DNA of 64,000 bases, taken from positions 4,026,001-4,090,000 of the forward strand of contig NZ_AP019807.1 of assembly GCF_007183175.1 (NCBI RefSeq), written 5' to 3'. The notes below the pieces were generated by a model. That model saw only the letters and a program-made list of their open reading frames with translations, did not search any database and was not told the DNA's origin. Source of the DNA: Microbulbifer sp. GL-2. Lineage in GTDB: Bacteria; Pseudomonadota; Gammaproteobacteria; Pseudomonadales; Cellvibrionaceae. Positions within the stretch are counted from its first letter, which is position 1. Each line of letters opens with the position of its first letter. A program made the position numbers and the translations under genes. Below, one piece after another: positions 9,591 through 17,837 of the stretch.

Positions 9591-9604
9591 AAAGTGCTCC
9601 CAAA

Positions 9605-10573
9605 ATGGAAAGACGAATTTTAATAACGGGGGCTGCGGGGTATATCGGTCACCAACTGGGCGAACAATTATGCAGAAGCCTTCCGGTCACGGGTGTAGAC
9701 ATCCATACAAAAGCCGCAAGTTTCCCGATCCTTGTAAAGGATATCTGCGATGCCACCCTGGGGGAGCTGATGCTGTCAGAATCTATTACCCATGTGATTC
9801 ACCTGGCATCGATCATGTCAGCAGGGCGAGACCAGATTGCCGAGTACCGCATTGATGTAGAGGGGACAAAAAACGTGCTGGATGCCTGCCTCTTCGCGGG
9901 GATTGAACATATCACTGTGACAAGCAGTGGAGCGGCTTACGGCTATCATTCTGATAATCCTGTCTGGCTGAAAGAGTACCACCCTCTGCGTGGAAACCCG
10001 GAGTTTGCTTATTCCAACAACAAACGCAAAGTTGAGGAGCTACTGGGGGAATATCGAGAAAAGTACCCTCATTTAAAGCAGCTGATTTTTCGGGTTTCTT
10101 CCGTTTTGGGGGCGCAGACCAACAACAAGATCAGTGCCTTATTTAGCCAGAAGGCTATTTTGGACCCCGGGGGTCACAATTCACCGTTTGTTTTTATCTG
10201 GGACCAGGATGTAATCCGCGCAATAGCCCACGGTCTGGATGCTGGAGCCAGCGGCATATTTAATTTGGCCGGAGATGGTAGTCTCCGCCCAGGTGAAATT
10301 GCTCAAACTTTAGGCAAGCCGCTTATTAAACCCCCGATCTGGCTGGTAAAGGCAATTCTTTGGATTGGTTACAGTCTTCATTTAACCAATACAAAACCTG
10401 GGCATGTGGCCTTTCTGCAATACAGGCCTGTTCTTGATAATCGACTTCTGAAAGAAGTACTGGGATTCCTTCCGGAAAAAAGCTCTAAAGAGGTCTTTCA
10501 CCTGTTTGCGCAAGAGGCCCTCGGCATATCCCCGGACTCAGTCAATCGTCAACTACCTGTGGGAAGGAACTGA
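9605..10573 (+). CDS. NAD(P)-dependent epimerase/dehydratase (extended SDR)
   Basis: This Rossmann-fold enzyme is of the extended short-chain dehydrogenase family. It has TGAAGYIG (nucleotide-binding TGxxGxxG) at residues ~8-15, the HLAS segment around 60, and a catalytic Tyr-x-x-x-Lys as YSNNK (~140) preceded by a VTSSGAAYG serine strand. Extended SDRs act on nucleotide sugars, 3-hydroxysteroids or other hydroxy compounds; the neighbours point away from sugars. ATG 9605 gives the usual N-terminus. A TTG at 9587 would overlap the monooxygenase stop and add only six residues. The stop is one base before the next start, so the three genes form one transcription unit. Confidence 0.85.
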   Translation: MERRILITGAAGYIGHQLGEQLCRSLPVTGVDIHTKAASFPILVKDICDATLGELMLSESITHVIHLASIMSAGRDQIAEYRIDVEGTKNVLDACLFAGIEHITVTSSGAAYGYHSDNPVWLKEYHPLRGNPEFAYSNNKRKVEELLGEYREKYPHLKQLIFRVSSVLGAQTNNKISALFSQKAILDPGGHNSPFVFIWDQDVIRAIAHGLDAGASGIFNLAGDGSLRPGEIAQTLGKPLIKPPIWLVKAILWIGYSLHLTNTKPGHVAFLQYRPVLDNRLLKEVLGFLPEKSSKEVFHLFAQEALGISPDSVNRQLPVGRN

Positions 10574-10574
10574 G

Positions 10575-11405
10575 ATGGTTGTGGAGCAAACTAGTCGAGG
10601 GCGAAGGGTCATTGTGGTTACTGGTGCCGCGGGAGGTTTGGGTTGGGCGATAACGCAATGTCTTGCAAGAAGGCACGATTCCGAATTTGCCCTGGTTGAT
10701 ATTGATTCTCAAGCACTGTGTCATCGACAGGAGCAGCTCGAAGCCTGCGGATCTCCAGTCCGGGTTTTTGCAGCAGACCTATCAAGTAGCCAAGCGGTAG
10801 AGGAGCTGGTTCAATCCCTGCGCCAACAATATTCCAGAGTTGACCTGTTGGTAAACAATGCTGGGATCACACACCGCAGTCTCTCCACTCAAACTTCCAG
10901 TGCAGTGACCCGAAAGGTGATGGATGTCAATTATCATGCTGCGGTGGACCTGGCTCAGGGGCTGATTAAAGAGTTAAAATCGGCCTCTGGGTGGGTAGTG
11001 AATATCAGCTCAATGGCGGGATGGATGCCATTACTAGGGCGCGCAGGCTATTGTGCGGCAAAGAGTGCTTTGCACCAGTACTTCGAGACTTTCCGCGAGG
11101 AAGTCCGCCATCAGGGGATTCGGGTGCTAATGGTCTATCCGAGCTTTCTTTCTACGGATATCGAGCAAAATGCCCTGTCTGGAAGTGGCGGCAGAGTCAC
11201 ACATGCCCGCAGCACTATTGGTAAAGTCCGCAGTGCTGAGTGGATGGCCAACAAGATAGTGTCTGCCCTTGGAAGAGGGCAAGAGCGATTGTTTCCTCAC
11301 GACAAGAGCTTACTCGGGACTTACCTGTACAGGTTGGCCCCGAGGCTGTTTCTCAGGCAAATGGTAAAGAACTTCCGGAGTGAGCTGGAAGTAGCGAACA
11401 AGTGA
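10575..11405 (+). CDS. Classical short-chain dehydrogenase/reductase
   Basis: This 276-residue classical SDR has cofactor motif TGAAGGLG near residue 17-24, NNAG (VNNAGIT) near 95, a catalytic Ser in NISSMAG, and YCAAK as the Tyr-x-x-x-Lys pair near 160. ATG 10575 is preceded by GGAAGGAAC and begins one base after the epimerase stop. The set of FMO, extended SDR and classical SDR beside an AraC regulator would allow successive oxygenation and alcohol/ketone interconversion of a lipophilic substrate (inference). C-terminal segments LFLRQMVKNF and the YRLAPRL stretch may touch the membrane. Confidence 0.86.
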   Translation: MVVEQTSRGRRVIVVTGAAGGLGWAITQCLARRHDSEFALVDIDSQALCHRQEQLEACGSPVRVFAADLSSSQAVEELVQSLRQQYSRVDLLVNNAGITHRSLSTQTSSAVTRKVMDVNYHAAVDLAQGLIKELKSASGWVVNISSMAGWMPLLGRAGYCAAKSALHQYFETFREEVRHQGIRVLMVYPSFLSTDIEQNALSGSGGRVTHARSTIGKVRSAEWMANKIVSALGRGQERLFPHDKSLLGTYLYRLAPRLFLRQMVKNFRSELEVANK

Positions 11406-11666
11406 TGACGAGCCGGCAAACCTTGGGCTGGAAGGAGGCCGCTGCTTCTCCAGTAGGTTAATTCTGCAATTTCGCTCTAAACTATGGACAGAGAAGGGTA
11501 ACAAATGCTAGTATTCGCCTCGCTGGGTTAAAAGCCATGTTTCATTTTAGTTCAACTCGTAGTTTTAGTCATAATCCTTCGTTCTGTCCTTGTTAAACTC
11601 TTACTTTTACCCATCTGACCTCCAAGTCACTTGGAGTACATTTTTATTTTATTCAGGATATTTATT

Positions 11667-11876
11667 ATGTCTAACACAACTACCGGTACCGTTAAGTGGT
11701 TTGATGAGTCCAAAGGTTTTGGTTTCATCGCACAAAAATCTGGCCCCGATGTTTTTGCACACTTCAGCAACATTGCCAGCAGTGGCTTTAAAACATTGCA
11801 GGAAGGGCAAGCTGTAGAATTTACAGTTACCCAGGGCGCCAAAGGCCCGCAAGCAGAAAATATTGTCTGCCTATAA
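11667..11876 (+). CDS. Cold-shock-domain protein (CspA family)
   Basis: This 69-residue single-stranded RNA/DNA-binding OB-fold protein melts mRNA structure and is often induced by cold or used constitutively. It has KWFDESKGFGFI (RNP1, KGFGFI) and DVFAHF (RNP2; most members have VFVHF, so Ala replaces Val). The ATG at 11667 gives the family N-terminus; a start at 11631 would add 12 unlike residues. About 260 bp without a gene precede it, which fits the long structured 5' leader typical of csp mRNAs, though I cannot place the promoter with certainty. Confidence 0.95.
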   Translation: MSNTTTGTVKWFDESKGFGFIAQKSGPDVFAHFSNIASSGFKTLQEGQAVEFTVTQGAKGPQAENIVCL

Positions 11877-11887
11877 TTTTTGAGCTG

Positions 11888-11951
11888 CTATCCATTCCCG
11901 GATAGTGCTCATGAATCTCCCTCATGTTTCACGACATGGGGGAGAGTTCAT
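11888..11951 (+). terminator. Two hairpins downstream of the cold-shock gene
   Basis: CTATCC/GGATAG (11888-11893/11900-11905) is followed by a larger imperfect hairpin with arms starting ATGAATCTCCC (11911) and ending GGGAGAGTTCAT (to 11951). They begin 12 bp after the csp stop and precede the convergent LysR gene, so a transcript end is likely. The T tract is poor. Confidence 0.5.
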
Positions 11952-12036
11952 TTAGTGACCCGCAAAATTTGTCTGACCCGCCATATTCCACCCCGCCAGT
12001 CTTCTTCAGCACACAAGTAACTTTGAGTCAGGTCGT

Positions 12037-12912
12037 TTACTCTATCTCCTCTAACAGCCACTGAATAAAAGTCTCTACATTTTTGTTTCCCCTGCTATGG
12101 TTTGCTATCACCGTATAGTAAGTAAATCCACTAATCTCGCTCTCTAGTGAAGTGCTCCTATAAGGAACAAGCCAACCGTTCTGCAGCGCATTCTGGACCA
12201 GCAGTGAGCTGACCAAAGCTATACCATGGCCAGCAAGGGCCGCCTGTATAACATGATGCTCCTGATCGAATTGGCGGATATTGACTTTTTCACCTGTGCT
12301 GCCAAGCACAGACTTCCAGCTAAGTGGGGGCAGGGATTGATTAACCCACCTGGTTTCTAAAAGCTGGGCCTGACTGATTTCTTTCGTATGAGATAAATAG
12401 CTTGGCGCAGCATACATACCCAAAGATTCAGTGCTGAGTTTCACCGTGTTCTTTATGCTTGGATCATACTTTCCATATCGAATTGCAATATCAATGCGAC
12501 GATCGCGTTCGATATTATTCACTTCCTCGCCAGTCATCACAGATATATCGATACCGGGATACTTCCGGTAAAAACGCTCCAGCCTGGGCACCAGCCACAT
12601 AGCCGCAAAAGAGGAAGTCGTGCTAATAGTAAGGGTATCCTTTAAGCCGGAAATTTCACTCACTGCAACTGCAAGTTGCTGAAAAATTCTTGAAGTCGTC
12701 TCTGCTAGAAGCCTCCCATTTACAGTTAATAACACCGCACGGGTTTTGCGCTCAAACAGTTGTGTCCCCAACGCTTCTTCCAGCGTTTTTATCTGGTGTG
12801 ATACCGCAGTGGGGGTAATGAAAAGTTCTTCTGCGGCTTTTTTGAAGCTCCCCAGCCTCGCCGCAGCGTCAAATATTTTCAGTGAATTAAGTGATGGGAG
12901 AGTAGGGTACAT
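12037..12912 (-). CDS. LysR-family transcriptional regulator (GcvA-like)
   Basis: This 291-residue protein has an N-terminal winged helix typical of LysR (LNSLKIFDAAARLGSFKKAAEELFITPTAVSHQIKTLEE in the first 50 residues). The variant with a P-SLNSLKIF start is seen in the GcvA/AmpR branch. A periplasmic-binding-protein-like effector domain follows (~90-290). It is divergent from the azoreductase gene, with a 33-bp palindrome only 10 bp upstream of its own start. LysR proteins usually repress themselves and activate the divergent gene in response to an effector, here perhaps a quinone or azo/electrophile (inference). Confidence 0.9.
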   Translation of the reverse strand: MYPTLPSLNSLKIFDAAARLGSFKKAAEELFITPTAVSHQIKTLEEALGTQLFERKTRAVLLTVNGRLLAETTSRIFQQLAVAVSEISGLKDTLTISTTSSFAAMWLVPRLERFYRKYPGIDISVMTGEEVNNIERDRRIDIAIRYGKYDPSIKNTVKLSTESLGMYAAPSYLSHTKEISQAQLLETRWVNQSLPPLSWKSVLGSTGEKVNIRQFDQEHHVIQAALAGHGIALVSSLLVQNALQNGWLVPYRSTSLESEISGFTYYTVIANHSRGNKNVETFIQWLLEEIE

Positions 12913-12922
12913 CGGGAAGCCC

Positions 12923-12955
12923 TGCCTATAGATGAGAAATTCTTATCTATAGGCA
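12923..12955. promoter_or_regulatory. 33-bp palindrome between LysR gene and azoR, probable operator
   Basis: TGCCTATAGATGAGAA (12923-12938), one central A, then TTCTTATCTATAGGCA (12940-12955). The arms match at 15 of 16 positions. It contains the T-N11-A style symmetry expected for a LysR site and overlaps the region immediately before the LysR start, as autoregulatory sites do. Confidence 0.75.
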
Positions 12956-13033
12956 GAAATAAGTCAATTGTCAATGAACGGTTGGAGCCGCAACATAGAT
13001 AGGCCTTCAATTGGTTTATATGAGGTCTATAGA

Positions 13034-13726
13034 ATGAAAACCCTGCTTCACATTGATGCTAGTGCCCAGCGATCTAGCCGTAATCACTCATCTGACGAGA
13101 GTCATAGCATACCTAGGCACACCTCTATCTCAAAGACAGTTGCTGCATCATTTGTGCAAAATTGGTCAGCACAAAGACCCCAAGATGAAATCATCCATAG
13201 AGACGTTGGCCTGAGCCCGCCCGCTTTCATCAGTCAAGACTGGATAGCCGCGGTATTTACTTCCGAGGAACGGCGCACTGAGAGGCAAAGATCCCTGACT
13301 ATATTGTCAGATACTTTGATCGATGAGGTTGATAAGGCTGATATTATTGTGATGTCTACCGCGATGTATAACTACGGTATGCCGGCTGCCCTAAAAGCCT
13401 GGTTTGACCAGGTTATACGTATTAATAAGACTTTTACCTTTGATTTAGCCCGAGGGGATTACCCACTAGAACCCATAATGTCGGGCAAGGTTCTGGTGCT
13501 AATAACATCCGCCGGGGAATTTGGTTTTGGCGAGGGTGGAATACGGGAAAAGATGAATCACCTGGGGCCACATATCAAAACATTGAGCCACTACCTGGGT
13601 GTTGAACAGCTCTTTGAAATCAACGCTGAATTTCAAGAATTTAGCGATAAAAGGCACAGGAATTCAGTAACCCGGGCATTACTTCAAAGCAAAACGCTGG
13701 CCTTAAAACTGGCAAACAGTCAGTAA
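13034..13726 (+). CDS. azoR: FMN-dependent NADH:quinone/azo oxidoreductase (AzoR-like)
   Basis: This flavodoxin-like enzyme does two-electron reduction of quinones and azo compounds with NADH, and protects against thiol-specific stress. The N-terminal LLHIDASAQRSSRNHS is the FMN phosphate loop. The MSTAMYNYGMPAALKAWFDQVIR segment (~115-137) is the family hallmark contacting the flavin ring, and TSAGEFG (~160-166) is the second flavin loop. There is an insert of roughly 10-15 residues after the first loop compared with E. coli AzoR (201 residues). ATG 13034 is chosen because the upstream frame has no family residues. It is probably regulated by the divergent LysR protein. Confidence 0.88.
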   Translation: MKTLLHIDASAQRSSRNHSSDESHSIPRHTSISKTVAASFVQNWSAQRPQDEIIHRDVGLSPPAFISQDWIAAVFTSEERRTERQRSLTILSDTLIDEVDKADIIVMSTAMYNYGMPAALKAWFDQVIRINKTFTFDLARGDYPLEPIMSGKVLVLITSAGEFGFGEGGIREKMNHLGPHIKTLSHYLGVEQLFEINAEFQEFSDKRHRNSVTRALLQSKTLALKLANSQ

Positions 13727-13791
13727 TCCACCACCCCTTTCCGCTAGTTATTGGGGCCCCAAAAAGAGCTTATGTGTTTAGTTCCGGCTAA

Positions 13792-14577
13792 TTATGCTAA
13801 ACCGGAGTTTGCCAATAGAGCCTGGCCCAAACAAGCAAAGTAATGCTCAAAAGCCTGGTTAATTTGCCGGCGCTGCTGCCCCAAAGGGTAAAGCCCCAGC
13901 TTGGCTTCTTCACTGGCTTTTGAGCCCGCCACCAGAAAGTTATTGCTGATATTGGAATCCTGAATAAAGGCCTCGAAAGCGCGGGCACAAAGTTCCACTG
14001 GCTCACTGTAATAGATGGAGCCATTTGCCTCATCGACTTTTAGAGATGCCTTAACCAGGCCGCTGGGTTTCCTGCCTTCTTCGTCCAGCATAATAGCTTT
14101 AAAGCAGGCGAAAAGGAGATCGTTTAGCCGGTGAGGTATAGGAGTGGCATCGCGAAGCCAGGCTTCTGATGCGTACATAGTTTGCGAAGTATCACTGAAT
14201 GCTTTCTGGGCAAGGTGGTGATCCAATGCATGGAACCACTCGTGAGCTATGGAACCGGGCCCCGCGTTTTTGGCCAGGGAAAAGCATTGAGTAGAGGGGT
14301 CGTAAAAGGCAGACATTCCAGGGCGGCCACCGATACCATACTGAAAGGACAAGGTACCTCGTAACGATATGAGTAGCTCTGGCCCCTTGAGTATGGTCAT
14401 TAAATCGACAAGGGCGTCGTAAAAAAGGCCCGCAGCCCGGACTCGTTCCTTATCAGTTACCCAGCGCCCAACTGCAATTGATCTGAAGCCAAAGCGCCGC
14501 CTGATATCGACAAAAGTTGCTGGGTAGCTTTCCCGCAAATCGGGTCCACGGCGATAAAACTGTCGGGATAACACCAT
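13792..14577 (-). CDS. Putative zinc metallopeptidase-like protein, CLCA_X family
   Basis: This 261-residue cytosolic protein has no signal peptide. It carries HEWFHALDHH (~130-139), a thermolysin/gluzincin-type HExxH with additional histidines that could bind zinc. The opening FYRRGPDLR and later ISLRGTLSFQYGIGG and SLAKNAGPGSIAHEWFH stretches match what I remember of the gammaproteobacterial CLCA_X family, whose function is not known. It follows nrdG on the same strand after 133 bp. A role as an intracellular protease is inference from the HExxH alone. Confidence 0.65.
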   Translation of the reverse strand: MVLSRQFYRRGPDLRESYPATFVDIRRRFGFRSIAVGRWVTDKERVRAAGLFYDALVDLMTILKGPELLISLRGTLSFQYGIGGRPGMSAFYDPSTQCFSLAKNAGPGSIAHEWFHALDHHLAQKAFSDTSQTMYASEAWLRDATPIPHRLNDLLFACFKAIMLDEEGRKPSGLVKASLKVDEANGSIYYSEPVELCARAFEAFIQDSNISNNFLVAGSKASEEAKLGLYPLGQQRRQINQAFEHYFACLGQALLANSGLA

Positions 14578-14710
14578 GGCCGGGCCGGGTAGAGAACCTG
14601 TTTCGAGTAAACTCCAGATACTAATACAGCCTCTGCTTTACCAGCAAGGCAAGCGGTAGATATTGTCGGGTCTGGCCAATTTTGTGAAAGCCTGCTAAAG
14701 CTGCGAATAT

Positions 14711-15337
14711 TCAAGAAAGGAACTTCAATGTCTGGTCGAGTGCCTTTTCACTATTGCAACGCTGAACTTCCAGGTGGGGAATCCCTAGCTCCTGTAACTT
14801 GTGCCGAATCTGCTCCAGTTCAGTATCACTGGTGAGCACAGGATGCCTGGTAAGGCGCACCTGCAGGGGAGTATCGGAACGGGCAAGTAATTCAGCGCAC
14901 TGCCAAGGGGCTTTTCCACTACCTTCCACTCCTGTAATAGCTGCGTAGTTCTCTGGTAGCGCTTTGATGTCGAGGCCAACCCAATCCAAGCTGGGAATCA
15001 AACGATCAAGTTTTCGCGGGTAGACTCCGGCAGTATGCAATCCCACTTTGAAACCCAGTGCTCGAACCTGGATGACAGCAGTCTCCAGCGCATTCTGGGC
15101 AGTAGGCTCCCCCCCGGAGAACACTACCGCATCCAGCAGCCCCTGCCGACTGGCAAGAAATCCCAGTATTTGCTCCCAGTCGTAGGCGCTGGGGGCCTTG
15201 GCTGGCAGCAGGTCGGTGTTATGACAGTAGCGACAGCGCCAGGGGCACCCCTGGCAAAAAACGACTGCTGCCAGTGCTCCAGGATAATCAATCGCAGTAA
15301 ACGGAGTAAACCCGCCAACGCGTAGTTTCTCACCCAT
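14711..15337 (-). CDS. nrdG: Anaerobic ribonucleoside-triphosphate reductase activating protein
   Basis: This 208-residue radical-SAM activase generates the glycyl radical on the class III ribonucleotide reductase. The CxxxCxxC cluster motif is at Cys31, Cys35 and Cys38 (CPWRCRYC). GGEP (FSGGEPT, ~75-81) binds SAM. The length fits the NrdG2 branch (TIGR02495-like) more than the short E. coli NrdG. The ATG at 15337 overlaps the end of the small glycyl-radical gene by eight bases, so the activase and its target peptide are translationally coupled. Confidence 0.92.
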   Translation of the reverse strand: MGEKLRVGGFTPFTAIDYPGALAAVVFCQGCPWRCRYCHNTDLLPAKAPSAYDWEQILGFLASRQGLLDAVVFSGGEPTAQNALETAVIQVRALGFKVGLHTAGVYPRKLDRLIPSLDWVGLDIKALPENYAAITGVEGSGKAPWQCAELLARSDTPLQVRLTRHPVLTSDTELEQIRHKLQELGIPHLEVQRCNSEKALDQTLKFLS

Positions 15338-15509
15338 GTCTTTGCGCGGTGCCCGAGTGGCTGCCGGTCACAAAGAAACGGCGCTCCTTATGTTCCGATT
15401 GTTTGCCTGGATTCCAAAAGGATACCGGGCGGTGGTAGCCCATTACCCGGCTCCAGACTTCACAGCGAGTACGGTCTTCGTCTTTTAATACGGAGGTTTG
15501 TGATTCCAT
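15330..15509 (-). CDS. Separate glycyl-radical domain of class III ribonucleotide reductase (59 aa)
   Basis: This small protein starts at ATG 15509 behind a strong AAAGGAG at 8-base spacing. It contains CEVWSRVMGYHRPVSFWNPGK (residues 16-36). The R-V-x-G-Y core is the glycyl-radical finger that normally ends NrdD, with the radical Gly at ~24. The preceding 685-residue NrdD ORF stops after its zinc ribbon and lacks this motif, so the two proteins together make one complete enzyme. The 26-base spacing, good ribosome-binding site and overlap with nrdG argue for a real gene and not a frameshift. YfiD repairing pyruvate formate-lyase is a parallel case of a detached glycyl-radical domain. Confidence 0.85.
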   Translation of the reverse strand: MESQTSVLKDEDRTRCEVWSRVMGYHRPVSFWNPGKQSEHKERRFFVTGSHSGTAQRHG

Positions 15510-15534
15510 GGTGTCTCTCCTTTGAGGTCGGTTT

Positions 15535-17592
15535 TTAATCGCTGCAACAGGCTTGCTCTCTGGTGAGAAGGGCCTCATCGCAGCGGGGGCAGAATTCATG
15601 TTCACCACTTAAATAACCATGTACCGGACAGATGGAAAAGCTCGGTGTGACGGTGATGTAAGGCAGGCGATAGTTTTCCAGGGCGCGCTTTAACAGGCGG
15701 CGGCAGCTATCGGCGTCCGGCAACTGTTCACCCAGGTAGAGATGCAGCACAGTACCGCCGGTGTAGCGGGACTGCAGGGATTCCTGCCGGGCCAGGGCTT
15801 CGAAGGGATCATCGGTAAAGCCGACAGGCAACTGTGATGAGTTGGTGTAGTAGGGAGCTTCAACGCTGCCAGCCTGGATAATATCCTTAAAGCGCTTTCG
15901 GTCCTCACGGGCAAAGCGATAAGTGGTGCCCTCAGCCGGCGTTGCCTCCAGGTTATACAGGTGTCCTGTTTGTTCCTGGAATTCGGTCATTCGTAACCGG
16001 ATATGATCCAGTAATTGCTCGGCCAGGTCTTTACCCAGCTCAGTGACAACACTCTCACAGTCATCACTGAAATTTCGCAGCATTTCATTAATACCATTGA
16101 CTCCAATCGTGGAGAAGTGATTACGCAAAGTGCCAAGGTAGCGACGCGTGTAGGGGAACAAGCCCGCGTTCATGTGCCTCTGGATCACCTTGCGTTTCAC
16201 TTCCAGTGAGTCACGTGCAAGTATCAGCAGCTTGTCCAGCTGGGCAAGCAGGCGTTCCCAGTCTCCTTTATACAGATAGCCCAGGCGCGCACAATTAATG
16301 GTTACAACACCGAGGGAACCGGTTTGCTCGGCGGAACCAAACAGTCCGTTGCCGCGTTTCAGTAATTCGCGCAAATCCAACTGCAGGCGACAGCACATGG
16401 AGCGCACCATGTTCGGACTCAAGTCTGAATTAATAAAGTTTTGGAAATAGGGCAGGCCGTAGCGAGCGGTCATAGCAAACAGCCGTTCGGCATTCTCGCT
16501 TTCCCAGGGAAAATCCTCGCTAATATTGTAAGTTGGGATGGGAAAGGTGAATACCCTACCGCGCGCGTCCCCCTCGCTCATTACCTCGATATAGGCACGA
16601 TTGATCAGATCCATCTCTTCCTGCAAGTCACCATATGTGAACAGCATCTCCTTGCCGGCGACAACCGGAACCTGCTCACGCAGATCTTCGGGGCAAACCC
16701 AATCAAATGTTAGATTGGTAAAAGGTGTCTGGGTGCCCCAGCGGGATGGTACATTAAGATTAAAAATCAGCTCCTGCATACATTGGCGAACTGTGGCGTA
16801 ATCCAGTTGATCCTTGCGCACGAAGGGGGCCAGATAGGTGTCAAAAGAGCTAAATGCCTGTGCTCCGGCCCACTCGTTTTGCAAAGTACCGAGGAAGTTA
16901 ACAATTTGGCCAACTGCACTGGTTAAATGAGCCGGCGGTGATGATTCCACTTTACCGGGTACCCCGTTTAACCCCTCATGTAGCAGAGTGCGCAGGGACC
17001 AGCCTGCGCAGTAACCTGCCAGCATATCCAGATCATGGATGTGCAGATCCCCATCCCGGTGTGCTGCGCCAATTTCCGGCGAATAAACATGATTCAACCA
17101 GTAATTGGCAATCATTTTTCCAGAGCTATTTAAGATCAAGCCACCGAGTGAATACCCTTGATTGGCATTAGCCGCAACACGCCAATCTGCTTGCTCCAGG
17201 TATTCTTCAATGGAGGCACCGACGTCTACTAATGTCTGTCGCTCATTGCGTATTTGGGCATGTCGGCCCCGATATGCGATATAGGCGCGTGCTGACTCTA
17301 TATAATTGCAATTGATCAATATTTGTTCGGCGATATTTTGGATCTCTTCAATATCTATCGGTATGCTCGCGTCAAAACGATAGTTAATGACTTTCAGTAC
17401 TTCCTGAGTAAGCCAATCAATTTCATCTTCACCGAATTCACCCGTAGCTTGACCAGCTCGCACCAGTGCGGAGGAAATACGTTGAGAGTCAAAAGCTACA
17501 GCTCTGCCATCCCGCTTTCGTACCAGGAGGCTTCTTAGGTTCTGAGCAGGAAATGATTCTCTGTCAATTTCGGGGTTAGAGGTGCTTGTCAT
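15535..17592 (-). CDS. nrdD: Anaerobic (class III) ribonucleoside-triphosphate reductase, large part without glycyl-radical tail
   Basis: This oxygen-independent enzyme reduces NTPs to dNTPs for DNA synthesis under anoxia. Residues ~18-105 are an ATP-cone allosteric domain (VRKRDGRAVAFDSQRISSAL to ARAYIAYR). The ten-stranded barrel follows, with LHIHDLDMLAGYCAGWSL and NLNVPSRWGTQTPFTNLTFD. The C-terminus has a zinc-ribbon-like CPVH...CPRC and then stops at 685, short of the RVxGY finger that family members carry. That finger is encoded by the next gene. The start is ATG 17592 with GGAAGG upstream. The operon is nrdD, finger gene, nrdG. Confidence 0.93.
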   Translation of the reverse strand: MTSTSNPEIDRESFPAQNLRSLLVRKRDGRAVAFDSQRISSALVRAGQATGEFGEDEIDWLTQEVLKVINYRFDASIPIDIEEIQNIAEQILINCNYIESARAYIAYRGRHAQIRNERQTLVDVGASIEEYLEQADWRVAANANQGYSLGGLILNSSGKMIANYWLNHVYSPEIGAAHRDGDLHIHDLDMLAGYCAGWSLRTLLHEGLNGVPGKVESSPPAHLTSAVGQIVNFLGTLQNEWAGAQAFSSFDTYLAPFVRKDQLDYATVRQCMQELIFNLNVPSRWGTQTPFTNLTFDWVCPEDLREQVPVVAGKEMLFTYGDLQEEMDLINRAYIEVMSEGDARGRVFTFPIPTYNISEDFPWESENAERLFAMTARYGLPYFQNFINSDLSPNMVRSMCCRLQLDLRELLKRGNGLFGSAEQTGSLGVVTINCARLGYLYKGDWERLLAQLDKLLILARDSLEVKRKVIQRHMNAGLFPYTRRYLGTLRNHFSTIGVNGINEMLRNFSDDCESVVTELGKDLAEQLLDHIRLRMTEFQEQTGHLYNLEATPAEGTTYRFAREDRKRFKDIIQAGSVEAPYYTNSSQLPVGFTDDPFEALARQESLQSRYTGGTVLHLYLGEQLPDADSCRRLLKRALENYRLPYITVTPSFSICPVHGYLSGEHEFCPRCDEALLTREQACCSD

Positions 17593-17621
17593 GGGCCTTC
17601 CTTCACAGATTGTGGTGGAAG

Positions 17622-17661
17622 CTTATAGAAGTGCAAAAGAGAAGATCTTGATCTGGATCAC
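17622..17661 (-). promoter_or_regulatory. FNR/Anr-type box and -10 element for the nrdD operon
   Basis: TTGAT-CTGG-ATCAC (17648-17661) matches the FNR palindrome TTGATNNNNATCAA at 9 of 10 defined bases. On the minus strand a TATAAG-like -10 (17622-17627) lies about one class-II spacing from it, predicting a start near 17613, some 20 bases before the nrdD ATG. This fits induction by low oxygen. Confidence 0.7.
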
Positions 17662-17705
17662 TATATATAGTGTCTATATAAAAATTTTAATACAATATAT
17701 AGATT
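17658..17705. promoter_or_regulatory. Tandem NrdR boxes upstream of nrdD
   Basis: Box 1 (17658-17673) holds the palindrome CACTATATATAGTG, and box 2 (17690-17705) reads ATACAATATATAGATT. Both fit the NrdR consensus acaCwAtATaTwGtgt, with ~15 and ~13 of 16 matches. They are 32 bp apart, three helical turns, as usual for this (d)ATP-sensing repressor. Box 1 overlaps the FNR-type box, so repressor and activator probably compete. Confidence 0.85.
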
Positions 17706-17792
17706 TTGTTTTTGGCGTGAGTACCGGAAATTATTGAAATAACAAGATATTGGCCGTGGGCAACTGGGCAGTATAGGTACGAAAAAGTTGCT

Positions 17793-17826
17793 CTAGGGGA
17801 GCCTTCAAATTATTCAAGGCTCCTAG
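17793..17826 (-). terminator. Rho-independent terminator for the 134-aa membrane protein
   Basis: CTAGGGGAGCCTT (17793-17805) pairs with AAGGCTCCTAG (17816-17826). Read on the minus strand, the hairpin is soon followed by CAACTTTTTC, a short T tract. Confidence 0.6.
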
Positions 17827-17837
17827 GAGATTTATAC

